64,000 nt of DNA, from positions 1,364,001-1,428,000 of the forward strand of contig NZ_JAKGTI010000001.1 in assembly GCF_021568695.1 (NCBI RefSeq). The letters are read 5' to 3'. The translations under genes were made by a program, and so were the position numbers. Below the pieces are notes generated by a model that worked only from the letters and a program-made list of their open reading frames with translations, did not search any database and had not been told where the DNA came from. This stretch comes from Maritalea mediterranea. GTDB taxonomy: Bacteria > Pseudomonadota > Alphaproteobacteria > Rhizobiales > Devosiaceae. This document shows, in pieces, positions 10,136-20,400 of this stretch (the stretch's first letter is position 1; each line of letters opens with the position of its first letter).

Positions 10136-10858
10136 ATGGAATGGCAGGCTGAAGGTTTGATCATCGGCACCCGTAAACACGGGGAAAATGCGGTGATCAT
10201 AGAAACCATGACAGCCGAATTTGGGCGCCACCTCGGGTTGGTGAAGGGGGGGCGTTCCCGCAAATATGCCGCTTTACTGCAACCGGGCAATTCCGTGCAA
10301 TTGGTGTGGCGCGCGCGACTTGCCGATCACTTAGGCATGTTCACTGTAGAAGCGCTGAAGCTGCGGGCGGCGAATTTGATGGACAGCCGCCAGCGCCTGG
10401 CCCTCAGCCAGCTTTTGTGTGAGCATTTGCGCCTGCTGCCCGAACGCGACCCGCATCCGCGCCTATATGTCGAAGCGCTGGCCATGCTGGACAATGATGC
10501 CGACGGCGAAACGCTGGCGCGCGCGCTGGCCAAGTTTGAAATGCGGCTGCTGAATGAGCTGGGCTTTGGTATTGATATTTCGGCTTGCGCCATTACTGGC
10601 GAGGAGCAGGGGCTGTGCTACGTGTCGCCCCGCACGGGCCGCGCCGTCACCAAGGAAGCTGGCGAGGCATATAAAGACAAGCTGTTTGCCCTGCCGGAAA
10701 TGCTGGGCGGGAGCCTGGAAATGGAACGCGGCGCGGCGATTGAGGCCGCGTTTCGGCTTACAGGTCACTTTTTGCACCTGCATATTTGGTCCCCACGGCA
10801 ATTATCCCCACCTTCTATGCGTCAGGGCCTCATCGAAGCCTTGGTAAAGGGGCTATAA
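10136..10858 (+). CDS. recO: DNA repair protein RecO
   Basis: RecO works with RecR to load RecA on SSB-coated single-stranded DNA. The 240-residue protein begins MEWQAEGLIIGTRKHGENAVI, matching the RecO OB-fold N-terminus, and continues into the helical C-terminal domain. The first ATG of the open frame (10082) lies inside era; the ATG at 10136, eight bases after the era stop, fits the family better. Gene order era-recO-parC supports the call. Confidence 0.93.
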   Translation: MEWQAEGLIIGTRKHGENAVIIETMTAEFGRHLGLVKGGRSRKYAALLQPGNSVQLVWRARLADHLGMFTVEALKLRAANLMDSRQRLALSQLLCEHLRLLPERDPHPRLYVEALAMLDNDADGETLARALAKFEMRLLNELGFGIDISACAITGEEQGLCYVSPRTGRAVTKEAGEAYKDKLFALPEMLGGSLEMERGAAIEAAFRLTGHFLHLHIWSPRQLSPPSMRQGLIEALVKGL

Positions 10859-10896
10859 TCAAAGTGATTCGGAAACACTGAACCAAAGGGATCCCC

Positions 10897-13143
10897 ATGG
10901 GAGATCAAACGCCTGTTGATGGCGGCGGCGAGCTGCCAACAATCGATTTGCGCGGCGCACTTGAAGAGCGCTATCTGAGCTACGCCCTGTCGACCATCAC
11001 CCAGCGAGCCTTGCCCGATGTGCGTGATGGCTTGAAGCCAGTGCACCGACGTATTCTGCACGCCATGCGCTTGCTTAAACTTGACCCGGGTCAGGGCTAC
11101 AAAAAGTCGGCTCGGGTTGTGGGCGATGTGATCGGTAAATTCCACCCTCATGGCGACCAGGCGGTTTACGATGCGTTGGTGCGCTTGGCGCAGGATTTTG
11201 CTGTGCGTTATCCGCTGGCGGACGGGCAAGGCAATTTCGGCAATATTGATGGCGACAGTGCCGCGGCCATGCGGTACACCGAAGCGCGGCTCACCAGCGT
11301 TGCGGCCCGGCTTTTGGAAGGCATTACCGAAGACACCGTCGATTTTCGCGATACCTATGATGGGGAAGATGAAGAACCCATTGTGTTGCCGTCCAACTTT
11401 CCGAATCTGTTGGCCAACGGCTCGTCTGGCATTGCGGTGGGCATGGCAACCTCCATTCCGCCCCACAATGTGGCCGAACTTTGCGATGCGGCGCTGCATT
11501 TGATCAAAACACCCAATGCCCGCACCGAAACATTGGTCAATTATGTCCAGGGCCCAGACTTCCCTACCGGTGGTATTTTGGTCGACGACCGTGAGAGCAT
11601 CATCCAAGCCTACGAAACAGGCCGTGGTGGGTTCCGCTGTCGTGCCCGGTGGGAAACCGAAGATCAGGGACGTGGTGGCTATCAAATTGTGGTGACCGAA
11701 ATTCCCTATCAGGTGCAAAAATCTCGCCTGGTGGAAAAGATTGCTGATTTGCTGCTGGCGAAAAAACTGCCGCTGCTGCGCGATGTGCGCGACGAGTCCG
11801 ACGAGAATATCCGGTTGGTGCTGGAGCCGAAAAGCCGGACGGTTGATCCCGTGTTGCTCATGGAATCTCTGTTTAAGCTCACCGATTTGGAAAGCCGGAT
11901 TTCGCTGAACATGAATGTGCTGGCCCATGGCACTGTGCCGAAGGTGATGGGGCTGGGCGAAGCGCTGCTTTCGTGGTTGGAACATCGCAAGGAAGTTCTT
12001 GTGCGCCGCTCCAACTATCGCTTGGGCCAAATTGAGTATCGCCTGAACGTGCTTGGCGGCTATCTGATCGCCTACCTCAATATTGATGAAGTCATTCACA
12101 TTATCCGGGAAGAGGATGACGCGAAAGCCGCGCTCATGAAGCGGTTTGAGCTGAATGAGGTGCAGGCCGAAGCCATTCTCAATATGCGTCTGCGCGCGTT
12201 GCGCAAGCTGGAAGAGTTTGAAATTCGCAAGGAATTCGACAAGCTGAGCGAAGAAAAGGCAGGGCTGGTCGATTTGTTGGGGTCCACCGAGAAGCAATGG
12301 GATGTTGTGGCGGATCAGGTGCGCGACATTAAAAAGGAATACAACAAAGATACAGAAATGGGGCGGCGACGCACCACATTTGAAAATGCGCCCGAAGCTA
12401 ATCTGGATGATATTCAAACCGCGATGATCGAGCGCGAGCCGATCACGGTCATTTTGTCGGAAAAGGGTTGGATTCGCGCCCTGAAGGGCCATACCACTGA
12501 TTTGAGCGGCGTCAACTTCAAGGCCGGTGACAAGCTGAAGTTATGGACCCACGCCCAAACGACTGACAAGCTGCTGATGCTGTCCACCAATGGACGGATA
12601 TACACCATTTTGGGCGATAAACTGCCTGGGGGGCGCGGCCATGGGGAGCCAGTGCGTATTCTGGTGGATATGGAAGAAGGCACCGATATTGTCGATTTGG
12701 TGGTTTATAAAGCCGGGGCCAAGCGCTTGATCGCCTCCGATCTGGGCAATGGCTTTGTGGTGCCCGAAGATGGGTTGATCGCCAACACCCGCAAGGGCAA
12801 GCAGGTGCTCAATGTGTCAGGCAAGGTGGAAGCTAAAATCTTTACCCCGGTCGAAGGCGATATGGTCGCGGTGATCGGCCAAAACCGGAAATTGCTGGTG
12901 TTCCCATTGGAGCAATTGCCGGAAATGGGCCGCGGCAAGGGCGTGAGGCTGCAACGCTACAAGGATGGCGGCGTCTCTGATGTGAAGACCTTCAGCCGCG
13001 AAGACGGACTGACCTGGACAGACAGTTCGGGCCGCACCTATCGGCGCGAAGCCGACGAATTGATGGAATGGGCAGGGGAACGCGCCCATGCTGGCCGCCA
13101 GCCGCCGCCGGGCTTCCCAAGGAACAACAAATTCAAGGGCTAA
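10897..13143 (+). CDS. parC: DNA topoisomerase IV subunit A
   Basis: ParC is the DNA-cleaving subunit of topoisomerase IV, which separates linked daughter chromosomes. The 748-residue protein has the type II topoisomerase A core ([28 protein letters not shown]), the catalytic tyrosine Y127 in [10 protein letters not shown], a coiled-coil tower domain and C-terminal beta-pinwheel blades. The length and weaker C-terminal repeats favour ParC over GyrA. This is the last gene of the rsh-to-parC run and is followed by a terminator. Confidence 0.94.
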   Translation: MGDQTPVDGGGELPTIDLRGALEERYLSYALSTITQRALPDVRDGLKPVHRRILHAMRLLKLDPGQGYKKSARVVGDVIGKFHPHGDQAVYDALVRLAQDFAVRYPLADGQGNFGNIDGDSAAAMRYTEARLTSVAARLLEGITEDTVDFRDTYDGEDEEPIVLPSNFPNLLANGSSGIAVGMATSIPPHNVAELCDAALHLIKTPNARTETLVNYVQGPDFPTGGILVDDRESIIQAYETGRGGFRCRARWETEDQGRGGYQIVVTEIPYQVQKSRLVEKIADLLLAKKLPLLRDVRDESDENIRLVLEPKSRTVDPVLLMESLFKLTDLESRISLNMNVLAHGTVPKVMGLGEALLSWLEHRKEVLVRRSNYRLGQIEYRLNVLGGYLIAYLNIDEVIHIIREEDDAKAALMKRFELNEVQAEAILNMRLRALRKLEEFEIRKEFDKLSEEKAGLVDLLGSTEKQWDVVADQVRDIKKEYNKDTEMGRRRTTFENAPEANLDDIQTAMIEREPITVILSEKGWIRALKGHTTDLSGVNFKAGDKLKLWTHAQTTDKLLMLSTNGRIYTILGDKLPGGRGHGEPVRILVDMEEGTDIVDLVVYKAGAKRLIASDLGNGFVVPEDGLIANTRKGKQVLNVSGKVEAKIFTPVEGDMVAVIGQNRKLLVFPLEQLPEMGRGKGVRLQRYKDGGVSDVKTFSREDGLTWTDSSGRTYRREADELMEWAGERAHAGRQPPPGFPRNNKFKG

Positions 13144-13152
13144 AACATCCAA

Positions 13153-13181
13153 AAAATCCCCGTGCCAAACGCGGGGATTTT
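13153..13181. terminator. Bidirectional terminator between parC and the convergent EEP gene
   Basis: AAAATCCCCG and CGGGGATTTT form a 10-bp stem with a nine-base loop. A/T ends on both sides suit termination in both directions. It sits between two convergent stop codons. Confidence 0.85.
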
Positions 13182-13182
13182 C

Positions 13183-14184
13183 TTATTCAGCTGGCTTTAC
13201 GATGAAATCTGTGTACAGCGGATAATGATCCGACCCGCCATTAGGGCCTCTTTGTGCTGGCGAGGCGACAATATCCCCCCGACGCATCATTTGATCCAGC
13301 TGCAACCAGGCAGGCATCGGTATCGGATAGGTCGGCGGCGCCGGCCAAGTCGGGAGGCCTTTCGCAATCCGAATAAGGTCGGTCCGGGCAATCAGGTTCT
13401 TCAAGGCGTAGGAATAGGGGGTAGAATTAAAGTCACCCGCCACCAAAATTGGGCCGTCCGTGTTTTGTATGGCTTGGATCAGCCGCTCCATTTGGGCACG
13501 TTGACGGTCCGCCGGGATCGGCCAGTCCAAATGGGTGGTGATCACGCTAAACCCTGGCATATTTTCGGTGTCAGGAAATCGAACCGAGATGATCGATGTG
13601 CGCTGATTGGCCGTCAGGCTATCGAGACAATAATTGCCGGGTTGCGGCGCGAAGGGCATTTTGGCATAGAGCGCCACAAAGGACCGCCGCCCGCCCTGGC
13701 AATGCAGGGTGTAAGGGAATGTGTCGCTCAAACGCTCTTCCAAGCCTTCGCGATGCCACCGCCAATATTCCTGAAACACCACAATGTCAGGATCTACCTC
13801 CAAAACACTTAGCGCCAGCGCATTCAAATCATCATTTTTGGCGAAAATGTTAAACGTCATCAGCCGCAGGCTTTTGTCCTGCTCAATCTGCGGCGCTTCT
13901 TGCCGGAGCCCCGCCAAATATTCTGGCAGTACGATCGCAGTGGCGGCAAGAAAGCCGGTCGCGCTGAGCGCGATCACAAAGCCCCGGACCGGTTGACGGC
14001 TTAAAAATAGCGGTGCCAGCAGCAAACAAATTATGCATCCAATCAGCCAGATTGGTTGCAAATGATTGAATACATCAAACGGCCAGAGCGCGAAGCCGAG
14101 AAAGCCGACAATGGCGGCAATGGCAAAAAAGCCAGCCGTGGCGGCAAAGCCGAATGTGACAAAGCTGACTAGCGCTTTGCGCAT
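13183..14184 (-). CDS. Membrane-anchored endonuclease/exonuclease/phosphatase family protein
   Basis: This 333-residue protein has about three N-terminal membrane segments (up to about residue 90), then an EEP-fold hydrolase domain. Visible motifs are LMTFNIF, DIVVFQEYW (metal-binding Glu), THLDWP, VAGDFNSTP and the C-terminal GSDHYPLYTDF. These are complete active-site motifs for a metal-dependent phosphodiesterase or phosphatase. The substrate cannot be told from sequence; similar proteins may act on nucleic acid or phospholipid outside the membrane. GAGGG precedes the ATG. It is in a minus-strand run with bpt. Confidence 0.85.
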   Translation of the reverse strand: MRKALVSFVTFGFAATAGFFAIAAIVGFLGFALWPFDVFNHLQPIWLIGCIICLLLAPLFLSRQPVRGFVIALSATGFLAATAIVLPEYLAGLRQEAPQIEQDKSLRLMTFNIFAKNDDLNALALSVLEVDPDIVVFQEYWRWHREGLEERLSDTFPYTLHCQGGRRSFVALYAKMPFAPQPGNYCLDSLTANQRTSIISVRFPDTENMPGFSVITTHLDWPIPADRQRAQMERLIQAIQNTDGPILVAGDFNSTPYSYALKNLIARTDLIRIAKGLPTWPAPPTYPIPMPAWLQLDQMMRRGDIVASPAQRGPNGGSDHYPLYTDFIVKPAE

Positions 14185-14209
14185 AAAACCCTCATCAATA
14201 TGGGGAAGA

Positions 14210-14950
14210 TCAATCTTCCAACAATGTCCAGCGGTCGGCTTCGGTAAGCACTTCCAATGGCCTATATTCTGCCTTATAGGCCATTTTAGGCGAGTTTTTG
14301 ACCCAATACCCTAAATAAAGATGCGGAAGGCCAGCATTTTTAGCGCGCGCAATTTGGTCCATGATCATAAAGGCCCCTAAACTGCGTTTGCGGGCGTCTG
14401 GATCAAAGAAACTGTAGACCATGGACAACCCGTCCGGCAACACGTCCACCAGGGCAACAGCCAAGAGCGGGTTCAATTCGTTCGGGTCCAACGAGCGCAC
14501 CCGATATTCGACCACCAGTGTGTGAACCGGTGTATCTTCGATCATATATTCATAATCATAGGCTGACATGTCTGACATGCCGCCGCCCGCATGCCGCGCA
14601 TTCAGATATTTGCGGAACAAACGATATTGCTCGCGCGTGGCCGCTGGGAAAACATCTTGGGTCACCAAATCCGTGTTTTTGCGCAAGATGCGGCGTTGTC
14701 GCGCGTTCGGCTCAAAATCATCAACCACAACCCGCGCGCTTTGGCAGGCAACACAGCCCTCGCAAGCGGGTTTATAAACAATATTTTGGCTGCGTCGAAA
14801 ACCATGCAGCGACAGCAAATCATGCATTTCGCTGGCGCGACGGCCGCCAAGATGGGTGAAGACCTTTCGCTCCGTACGATTGGGCAAATAGGGGCAGGGA
14901 CTGTCCGTTGTCAGATAGAACTGAAGTTCAGCGGTGCGATGTTCCGTCAT
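14210..14950 (-). CDS. bpt: Aspartate/glutamate leucyltransferase (Bpt-type)
   Basis: Bpt transfers leucine from Leu-tRNA to proteins with N-terminal Asp or Glu, marking them for ClpS/ClpAP in the bacterial N-degron pathway. The 246-residue protein has the arginyltransferase N-domain motif with paired cysteines (YKPACEGCVACQSARV) and the C-terminal GNAT-like domain ending in LYLGYWVKNSPKMAYKAEYRPLE. AAGG lies upstream of the ATG at 14950. It precedes the EEP gene on the same strand by 25 bases. Confidence 0.93.
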   Translation of the reverse strand: MTEHRTAELQFYLTTDSPCPYLPNRTERKVFTHLGGRRASEMHDLLSLHGFRRSQNIVYKPACEGCVACQSARVVVDDFEPNARQRRILRKNTDLVTQDVFPAATREQYRLFRKYLNARHAGGGMSDMSAYDYEYMIEDTPVHTLVVEYRVRSLDPNELNPLLAVALVDVLPDGLSMVYSFFDPDARKRSLGAFMIMDQIARAKNAGLPHLYLGYWVKNSPKMAYKAEYRPLEVLTEADRWTLLED

Positions 14951-14988
14951 CGTCCGGACCTTGATTTGGTTTTGTGTCGAAATTCAGT

Positions 14989-16818
14989 CTAAACGCCATA
15001 ATAAATTGGTGCAACAACACTGAAGACCAGCCAGACAATTATGATCAGAGGAATACCTGCAATCATGAAATGCTTGAACCGGTAGTGTCCTGGCCCCAAT
15101 ACGAGCAGGTTTGTCTGATACCCGATGGGCGTCGCGAATGAAGCGTTTGCGCCTAAAATGACGGCCACAACCATGGGAAGCGGATCGATACCAAACGCTT
15201 GCGCGGTTGAGATGGCGATGGGCGTGAACAACACCGCTGTCGCGTTGTTGGACAAAAAGTTGGTCAAAATCGCTACAATGATAAAGATCAAAGACATAAC
15301 CATCGCCGGGCTGACATTGGCCATCGCCATCGCTGTCCAGCTGGCGATTATGTTGGCACCGCCGGTCGTTTCAAGGGCCGTCGACATGGCAATCGCGGAT
15401 CCCACCAGCAAGAATATGCGCCGGTCGATGGCGCGAGTGGCTTGGCGCACATTCAAGCACCCGCCCGCCAGCATGGCAAAGGCACCAGCAATTGCCGCGA
15501 AAACGACAGGCACAATGCCGGTGGCGATGGCCGCGACAGTACCTGCGAAGATCAATTGAGCGCGTGACGCAAAACGGTGCGGCCGCACCTCGGACGCACT
15601 CCATTCGATCACCACGACATCCTGCTGCCCACGTAAATTGTTGATGGCGCTTGATCGTCCGGCGATCAGCAATACGTCACCCGCATCCAGCCTTATGTCT
15701 GCAAGGCTTTGTCTGGGCATGCGGCTGCGGCGTTCAACCCCAAGAATAAGGCACCCATGCTGGGAGAGAAAACCGCGCTGGTCGATCCCGTTGTTGATCA
15801 AGCGCGATCCCGGTGGAATAAGCGCTTCACACACAACGATACCGTGATCAGTCGGGCCATCCTGATCGTCGGATATCCGCGGGTTTTCAAACGCGCGCCA
15901 CTCCTTAAGTGCCTCGGTGAGTTGCTCGCGAGTGGCGGCAAGGATCAACACATCGCCTGAACGCAGCGTAATGTCTTCGAAGGGCGGCACATAGCGCTCA
16001 AACCCCCGCATAACCGCGCGCACGGTCATCTTTGTAAAGCGGGGGAACATGCCTGCAACGGCCTTTTCGCCGATGAGTGGGTGACCCTCATAAAGCCGGA
16101 TCTCTGTAATGAATTGCAGGTTACGAGGCTGCACTTCCTGCCCGCGCTCATTGACTCGGCTCGGCAAAATATGGGGCATGATGAAAAGAACATAAATGGT
16201 GCCCGCACCGGCCATCATTAAGCCGGGAACCGTGAAGTCAAAGAAATCGATGGTGACCCCGTAACTGATGGCGATGCCTGCCGCCAGCAGATTGGTGGAG
16301 GAGCCGATCAGCGTTGTCATGCCGCCCAAAATCGAAATAAAGCTCAGCGGCATCATGATTTTTGGCGTAGCGAGTTTCCGCCGTGCAGCAACAGCCGTCA
16401 AAAGGGGAATAAACATCACCACGACGGGGGTGTTGTTGATGACAGCACTCGAAATGCCCGCAATCACCAGGATGATTGGGATAACGCGAGAGGGATGACG
16501 CGGCCACAGCCGTTCAAAGGCTTTGGTAATGCCGCCCAGCGCATCGGTTTGAAACAGGGCCTGGCCGATAACCAGCAGGGCCAGAATGGTCAAAAGCGCC
16601 GGGTTCGCAAAGCCGGACAAAAGGCTTTCTGTTGTTAACAGCGAGTCGGGTGCCCATAGCCCGATGGTCATCAAAACGACCAATACACCCAGCGCGACAA
16701 TTTCCAGACTTACAATTTCAGTTGCAAACAGAACAATTGCCGCAATAATTACGGCAATTGTAAGCCACATGGCCATCGGTTGTGAAAGCGTGCCCGCTTG
16801 GATAAATGCGTCGATCAT
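14989..16818 (-). CDS. SLC13-family permease with TrkA-C domains
   Basis: This 609-residue integral membrane protein is predicted to carry anions such as sulfate or dicarboxylates coupled to sodium or protons. It has two blocks of hydrophobic segments (about 15-215 and 410-605). Between them a hydrophilic region (about 215-400) fits two regulatory TrkA-C domains (RLYEGHPLIGEKAV and LIPPGSRLINNGIDQRGFL). The segment SFISILGGMTTLIGSSTNLL is the characteristic SNT motif loop. The substrate is not determined. Confidence 0.88.
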   Translation of the reverse strand: MIDAFIQAGTLSQPMAMWLTIAVIIAAIVLFATEIVSLEIVALGVLVVLMTIGLWAPDSLLTTESLLSGFANPALLTILALLVIGQALFQTDALGGITKAFERLWPRHPSRVIPIILVIAGISSAVINNTPVVVMFIPLLTAVAARRKLATPKIMMPLSFISILGGMTTLIGSSTNLLAAGIAISYGVTIDFFDFTVPGLMMAGAGTIYVLFIMPHILPSRVNERGQEVQPRNLQFITEIRLYEGHPLIGEKAVAGMFPRFTKMTVRAVMRGFERYVPPFEDITLRSGDVLILAATREQLTEALKEWRAFENPRISDDQDGPTDHGIVVCEALIPPGSRLINNGIDQRGFLSQHGCLILGVERRSRMPRQSLADIRLDAGDVLLIAGRSSAINNLRGQQDVVVIEWSASEVRPHRFASRAQLIFAGTVAAIATGIVPVVFAAIAGAFAMLAGGCLNVRQATRAIDRRIFLLVGSAIAMSTALETTGGANIIASWTAMAMANVSPAMVMSLIFIIVAILTNFLSNNATAVLFTPIAISTAQAFGIDPLPMVVAVILGANASFATPIGYQTNLLVLGPGHYRFKHFMIAGIPLIIIVWLVFSVVAPIYYGV

Positions 16819-16898
16819 AGAGCCGCATTTTGCCGATAAAGCGATGTGTCACCAAGTGTTAATTGCTCTATCCAGCGTTTTTATTCAATTATTCTTGG

Positions 16899-17444
16899 TT
16901 ATTGGCGGCGGATATCGACCCAGGGCTCTTCATATTGTTCAAACTCATCGCGCCAGAAGCGCACCATGGGCGATCGCCGCACCATAAGCGTGCCCACAAC
17001 CAGATCATGTACCAACTGACGTCGCGGCGTGAACAGCCCGGCCAATAAAATGAACGGCGTAAAAAAGGCAATGCTCGCCCAGCCGACGATCGGGTGAAGT
17101 ATCGCCAACCAACCTTCGAGCGGTGTGGAGCGCGTCGGCGTGAGGACAATGTCCATCATTTGCATGCCCAGCGTGGCGCGTACCGGCGTGCCAAGGGTGA
17201 GGGCGTAATACCCAATCCAAACCGCTGGCACCATGATGAAATAGCCAAGCCAAGCAAAACCAAGAGTTAAAACACCCAAAATGCCCAGCAAAACAGAGGC
17301 AATAACAATCAAGACGACTACGACGATCAAATCAATGACAAAGGCGAGCACCCGGCGCAGCAAAATACCATCAAAAAGTTCCGGCGCCGAATGCGGGTCC
17401 GGTAGATCATCCCGCACAAACCAACCAAACGAATTCTTGCCCAT
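16899..17444 (-). CDS. RDD family membrane protein
   Basis: This 181-residue protein has an N-terminal soluble stretch, then the RDD signature (LLRRVLAFVIDLIVVV, about 30-45) and further hydrophobic segments. RDD proteins are poorly characterised inner-membrane proteins, some linked to sodium/proton exchange. The ATG at 17444 has GGAG upstream; a TTG at 17459 would add five residues. No partner is evident from the neighbours. Confidence 0.8.
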   Translation of the reverse strand: MGKNSFGWFVRDDLPDPHSAPELFDGILLRRVLAFVIDLIVVVVLIVIASVLLGILGVLTLGFAWLGYFIMVPAVWIGYYALTLGTPVRATLGMQMMDIVLTPTRSTPLEGWLAILHPIVGWASIAFFTPFILLAGLFTPRRQLVHDLVVGTLMVRRSPMVRFWRDEFEQYEEPWVDIRRQ

Positions 17445-17574
17445 AATAATGCTCTCCAAATCTAACTGATTTTAACATGGCGACAAATGGACGAATTACA
17501 AGGGAACCAATTGAATAGCTCGACAGTTTCTTTTGGGACTGCCAAACTGATTCCGGTAACAAGGAGGGAATAAA

Positions 17575-17829
17575 ATGGATATTGGAAGCTTATTGGTTTT
17601 GCTAATTGTTGGCGCCGTTGCTGGCTGGCTAGCTGGCCTGATTGTAAAGGGCTTTGGCTTTGGCCTTGTTGGCAACATCGTTGTGGGGATTTTAGGGGCC
17701 GTCATTGCCGGCTTCTTGCTGCCGATGGTGGGCATTGCGATTGGCGGCGGCATCATTGCCTCGATCATCAATGCCACAATAGGGGCAGTGATTTTGCTCT
17801 TTGTGATCAGTTTGATCAAGAAGGCATAG
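17575..17829 (+). CDS. GlsB/YeaQ/YmgE family small membrane protein
   Basis: An 84-residue, very hydrophobic protein with about three membrane segments and the family's glycine-rich pattern (GAVAGWLAGLIVKGFGFGLV, then NIVVGILGAVIAGFLLP). Members are often induced by stress, and the biochemical role is unclear. A strong AGGAGG lies just upstream of the ATG. A terminator follows directly, so it is probably monocistronic. Confidence 0.88.
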   Translation: MDIGSLLVLLIVGAVAGWLAGLIVKGFGFGLVGNIVVGILGAVIAGFLLPMVGIAIGGGIIASIINATIGAVILLFVISLIKKA

Positions 17830-17841
17830 CGAAGAATTGGA

Positions 17842-17870
17842 GAGTGGGCCAACTCAAGGCCCACTCCTTT
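17842..17870. terminator. Terminator between the GlsB-like gene and hemB
   Basis: GAGTGGGCC, loop AACTCAA, GGCCCACTC, then CTTTGTTG. This strong 9-bp stem lies between convergent genes. The T-run is moderate on the plus strand. Confidence 0.75.
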
Positions 17871-17882
17871 GTTGTTTGAGAG

Positions 17883-18899
17883 TTACCTGCGTAAACGTCT
17901 TGCTACGTCCAGCGCAAAATAGGTCAGGATACCGGTACAGCCCGCACGTTTGAATGCAATCAGGCTTTCCATCATCGCTGCATCCCGGTCCAGCGCGCCA
18001 GCGGCAGCGGCAAATTCGATCTGGGCATATTCGCCGGAGACTTGATAAGCAAACACCGGCACGTCGAATTGGTCTTTCACTTCCCGGACGATATCCAGAT
18101 AGGCGAGGCCCGGCTTAACCATCACCCAATCCGCAGCCTCGAGCAAATCCTGTTCGACCTCCCGCAAGGCTTCCTCACGATTGTAGGGTTCGAGCTGATA
18201 GGTCTTTTTATCGCCCTTCAGACGCGCACCGGAGCCAACCGCGTCTCGGAACGGTCCATAGAAAGCCGAAGCGAATTTGGCGGCGTAGGACAAGAGGATG
18301 ACATTTTCAAACCCGTCAGCGTCCAAAGCCTCGCGCAACGCGCCGATCCGGCCATCCATCATATCCGACGGGGCGATCACGTCCGCGCCGGCGCGCGCCT
18401 GATTCAGGGCTTGCTTAATCAGCACAGCAACGCTCTCATCGTTTAAAATGGTGTCGCCATTCATCAGTCCGTCATGGCCATGGCTGGTATAGGGATCGAG
18501 GGCCACATCGGCGATCAGCCCTATATCCGGCACGGCTTCTTTAATGGCGCGCAGTGCCTGACACATCAAATTGTCCGGATTATAGCTTTCTCGCCCATCT
18601 TCCGTACGCCGATCGTTCTGGGTGCAGGGGAAGAGGGCCAGCGCCGGGATGCCCAGGTCGCGTGCTTCCTTGGCAACAGTGATGGCCAGATCGATGCTCA
18701 AACGCTCTACACCGGGCATGGTGGCGATCTTTTCCCGCTGGTTTTCCCCCTCCAGTATAAAGAGCGGCAGGATCAAATCGCGTGCGGTCAAATCGGTCTC
18801 GCGCACCATCGCACGGCTCCAGCCTGTTTGGCGGGTGCGGCGCAAACGTTTGCCGGCCAGAAAGTCCAGATCGGCTTTTTCGCGGGTAGGGGGCATCAT
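17883..18899 (-). CDS. hemB: Delta-aminolevulinic acid dehydratase (porphobilinogen synthase)
   Basis: HemB condenses two 5-aminolevulinate molecules to porphobilinogen in heme synthesis. The 338-residue protein has both active-site lysines in family context: LSYAAKFASAFYGPFRDA and WVMVKPGLAYLDI. It also has ALFPCTQNDRRTEDG at the metal site and APSDMMDGRIGALR. The ATG at 18899 has AGGAG five bases upstream and is preferred to the in-frame ATG at 18917. Confidence 0.96.
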   Translation of the reverse strand: MMPPTREKADLDFLAGKRLRRTRQTGWSRAMVRETDLTARDLILPLFILEGENQREKIATMPGVERLSIDLAITVAKEARDLGIPALALFPCTQNDRRTEDGRESYNPDNLMCQALRAIKEAVPDIGLIADVALDPYTSHGHDGLMNGDTILNDESVAVLIKQALNQARAGADVIAPSDMMDGRIGALREALDADGFENVILLSYAAKFASAFYGPFRDAVGSGARLKGDKKTYQLEPYNREEALREVEQDLLEAADWVMVKPGLAYLDIVREVKDQFDVPVFAYQVSGEYAQIEFAAAAGALDRDAAMMESLIAFKRAGCTGILTYFALDVARRLRR

Positions 18900-19059
18900 G
18901 GTTGCTCCTTGGTCCATTTATATCGACAAGTGTTATGTCAAAGCATAAATTGCGCCAAGGGGCTATATTCAAGCACAGTCATTTGGGTAAAATTTATGCG
19001 GCACCTTGCCACGGCCCCATGGTCAGGCTATGGGCAGGCAAGGCGGAAGGGGAATCCAG

Positions 19060-19452
19060 ATGGCATTTTCAGAAAAACCATTATCGATCTTTGCACGCAT
19101 TCTCGCCCTGGTGGCCCTAATCCATGGATTGGTGGCGATTTTTTATCATTTTGGGGTCACCCGAGATCTAAATGCGCCGGTTGAGGCGTTAGGAAATATT
19201 GCCTTCGCCATTACCATTTTATCTGCATTGTTGCGATTGCTGGCGGCTGTTGGTTTATGGAGTCTAACCGCCTGGGGCGGCGTTTTACTAATTGTTGCCA
19301 ATGTTGTTGAGTTGGGCGCTGCCATTTGGGTGCCAGAAATCTTGAATTTTTCACCACAGGATTTTGGCCTAAGAGCCCTTGTTTTATTGGCCATTGCAGC
19401 GCTTTTGTTTTGGGCGAACTGGACCCATCATAACCGCCGCAACTATTTGTAA
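19060..19452 (+). CDS. Small four-helix membrane protein (DUF6163-like)
   Basis: A 130-residue protein with about four hydrophobic segments (near 10-30, 45-70, 73-92 and 105-122) and no soluble domain. I compare it with DUF6163, found next to hemB and ldtR in Rhizobiales, mainly on position, so this is inference. The ATG at 19060 follows GGAAGGGGA. It precedes ldtR on the same strand by 165 bp. Confidence 0.6.
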   Translation: MAFSEKPLSIFARILALVALIHGLVAIFYHFGVTRDLNAPVEALGNIAFAITILSALLRLLAAVGLWSLTAWGGVLLIVANVVELGAAIWVPEILNFSPQDFGLRALVLLAIAALLFWANWTHHNRRNYL

Positions 19453-19617
19453 GGGTTTCTAATTCGTAACCGTGGGTAAGAAGTTAGAAAGCTAAAAATC
19501 CTAATTTTATCAGTAACATATTTTTAAGTCTGTATTTTAAACTGATCTTATTTGCTGGCCGCTAATTTGCTTCACATAGACACGAAAAATCGTGCGACCA
19601 ATAACAGTGAGGCAAAA

Positions 19618-20130
19618 ATGGGTATCAACACAATGAAAGTACAGGCACCTATGCCTGTCGAAGAAGATGCAGGTTTAAAACCCCGCTACTTGGAGGCGGT
19701 GTCACGCGTTGAACGTTTGCACCGTCGCCTGCTAGATCTCGTTAAAGACGAATTTGATCGAATGGGTTGGGACGACATCAATCCGGTGCAAGCGATCATG
19801 ATGTTCAACATCGGCAACTCAGAACTGACCGCTGGCGAATTGCGCTCTCGCGGATATTATCTAGGCTCTAACGTTTCTTACAATCTGAAAAAGCTGGTCG
19901 ATACAGGCTACATATTTCAAACGAAATCCAAAACTGACCGCCGCTCTGTGCGCATTCGGCTCACGCCAAAAGGTGAAGAAGTGGCCGAAGTGATTGATGA
20001 GCTTTATGATCGCCACTTGAAGTCAATCGCAGAAGTGGGTGGCTTGGATGAAAAGGAATTCGAGGGTTTGAATTCGGCATTGGCGCGATTGGAGCGCTTC
20101 TGGGTCGATCAAATTCTTTACAAACTTTAA
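19618..20130 (+). CDS. ldtR: MarR-family transcriptional regulator LdtR
   Basis: A 170-residue winged-helix regulator. It has the MarR-type recognition region (TAGELRSRGYYLGSNVSYNL) and wing (SKTDRRSVRIRLTPKGEE). This closely matches the LdtR group studied in Liberibacter and Sinorhizobium, which controls a nearby L,D-transpeptidase gene and osmotic tolerance. The adjacent gene here is that transpeptidase, which supports the name. GTGAGG lies five bases before the ATG at 19618. Confidence 0.88.
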   Translation: MGINTMKVQAPMPVEEDAGLKPRYLEAVSRVERLHRRLLDLVKDEFDRMGWDDINPVQAIMMFNIGNSELTAGELRSRGYYLGSNVSYNLKKLVDTGYIFQTKSKTDRRSVRIRLTPKGEEVAEVIDELYDRHLKSIAEVGGLDEKEFEGLNSALARLERFWVDQILYKL

Positions 20131-20400
20131 GCGATTGCGCTGTCCTGATTGGTCGAATGGACTGGCGTCGGCAATGGTCCGGCGCCAGTGGCCAAGAGAC
20201 GTTTGTGCATCACCAAAGTGCTGCAAAAAAGCAACAGCCACCCGGCCAAATATTTGAGGCGCAGGAATTCTGCCAAATTTCATCTTTTGGCCCCAAAGAA
20301 ATAGAAACTGTCGTCGAATCGTTTGTTGTGAGCTGCAAGGCAACCTGCTAAGTGTCTCGCCACAATTGGGCTGAATTGTTTCGAAACTGGGGTCGATCGC
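20131..20400 (+). promoter_or_regulatory. ldtR-ldtP intergenic region, probable LdtR target
   Basis: This 270-bp gap contains no gene. Because LdtR activates the downstream transpeptidase in relatives, the promoter and operator of ldtP are expected here. A short imperfect palindrome (CTTTTGGCCCCAAAG, about 20283-20297) is the only symmetry I noticed, and assigning it to LdtR would be a guess. Confidence 0.35.

Noticed and set aside
9106-10290. 394-codon open frame antisense to era and recO
   Set aside because: Same mirror effect; era and recO on the plus strand are unmistakable.
10822-12492. 556-codon open frame antisense to parC
   Set aside because: It is a mirror of the strong codon bias of parC; the predicted protein is histidine/glutamine-rich without domains.
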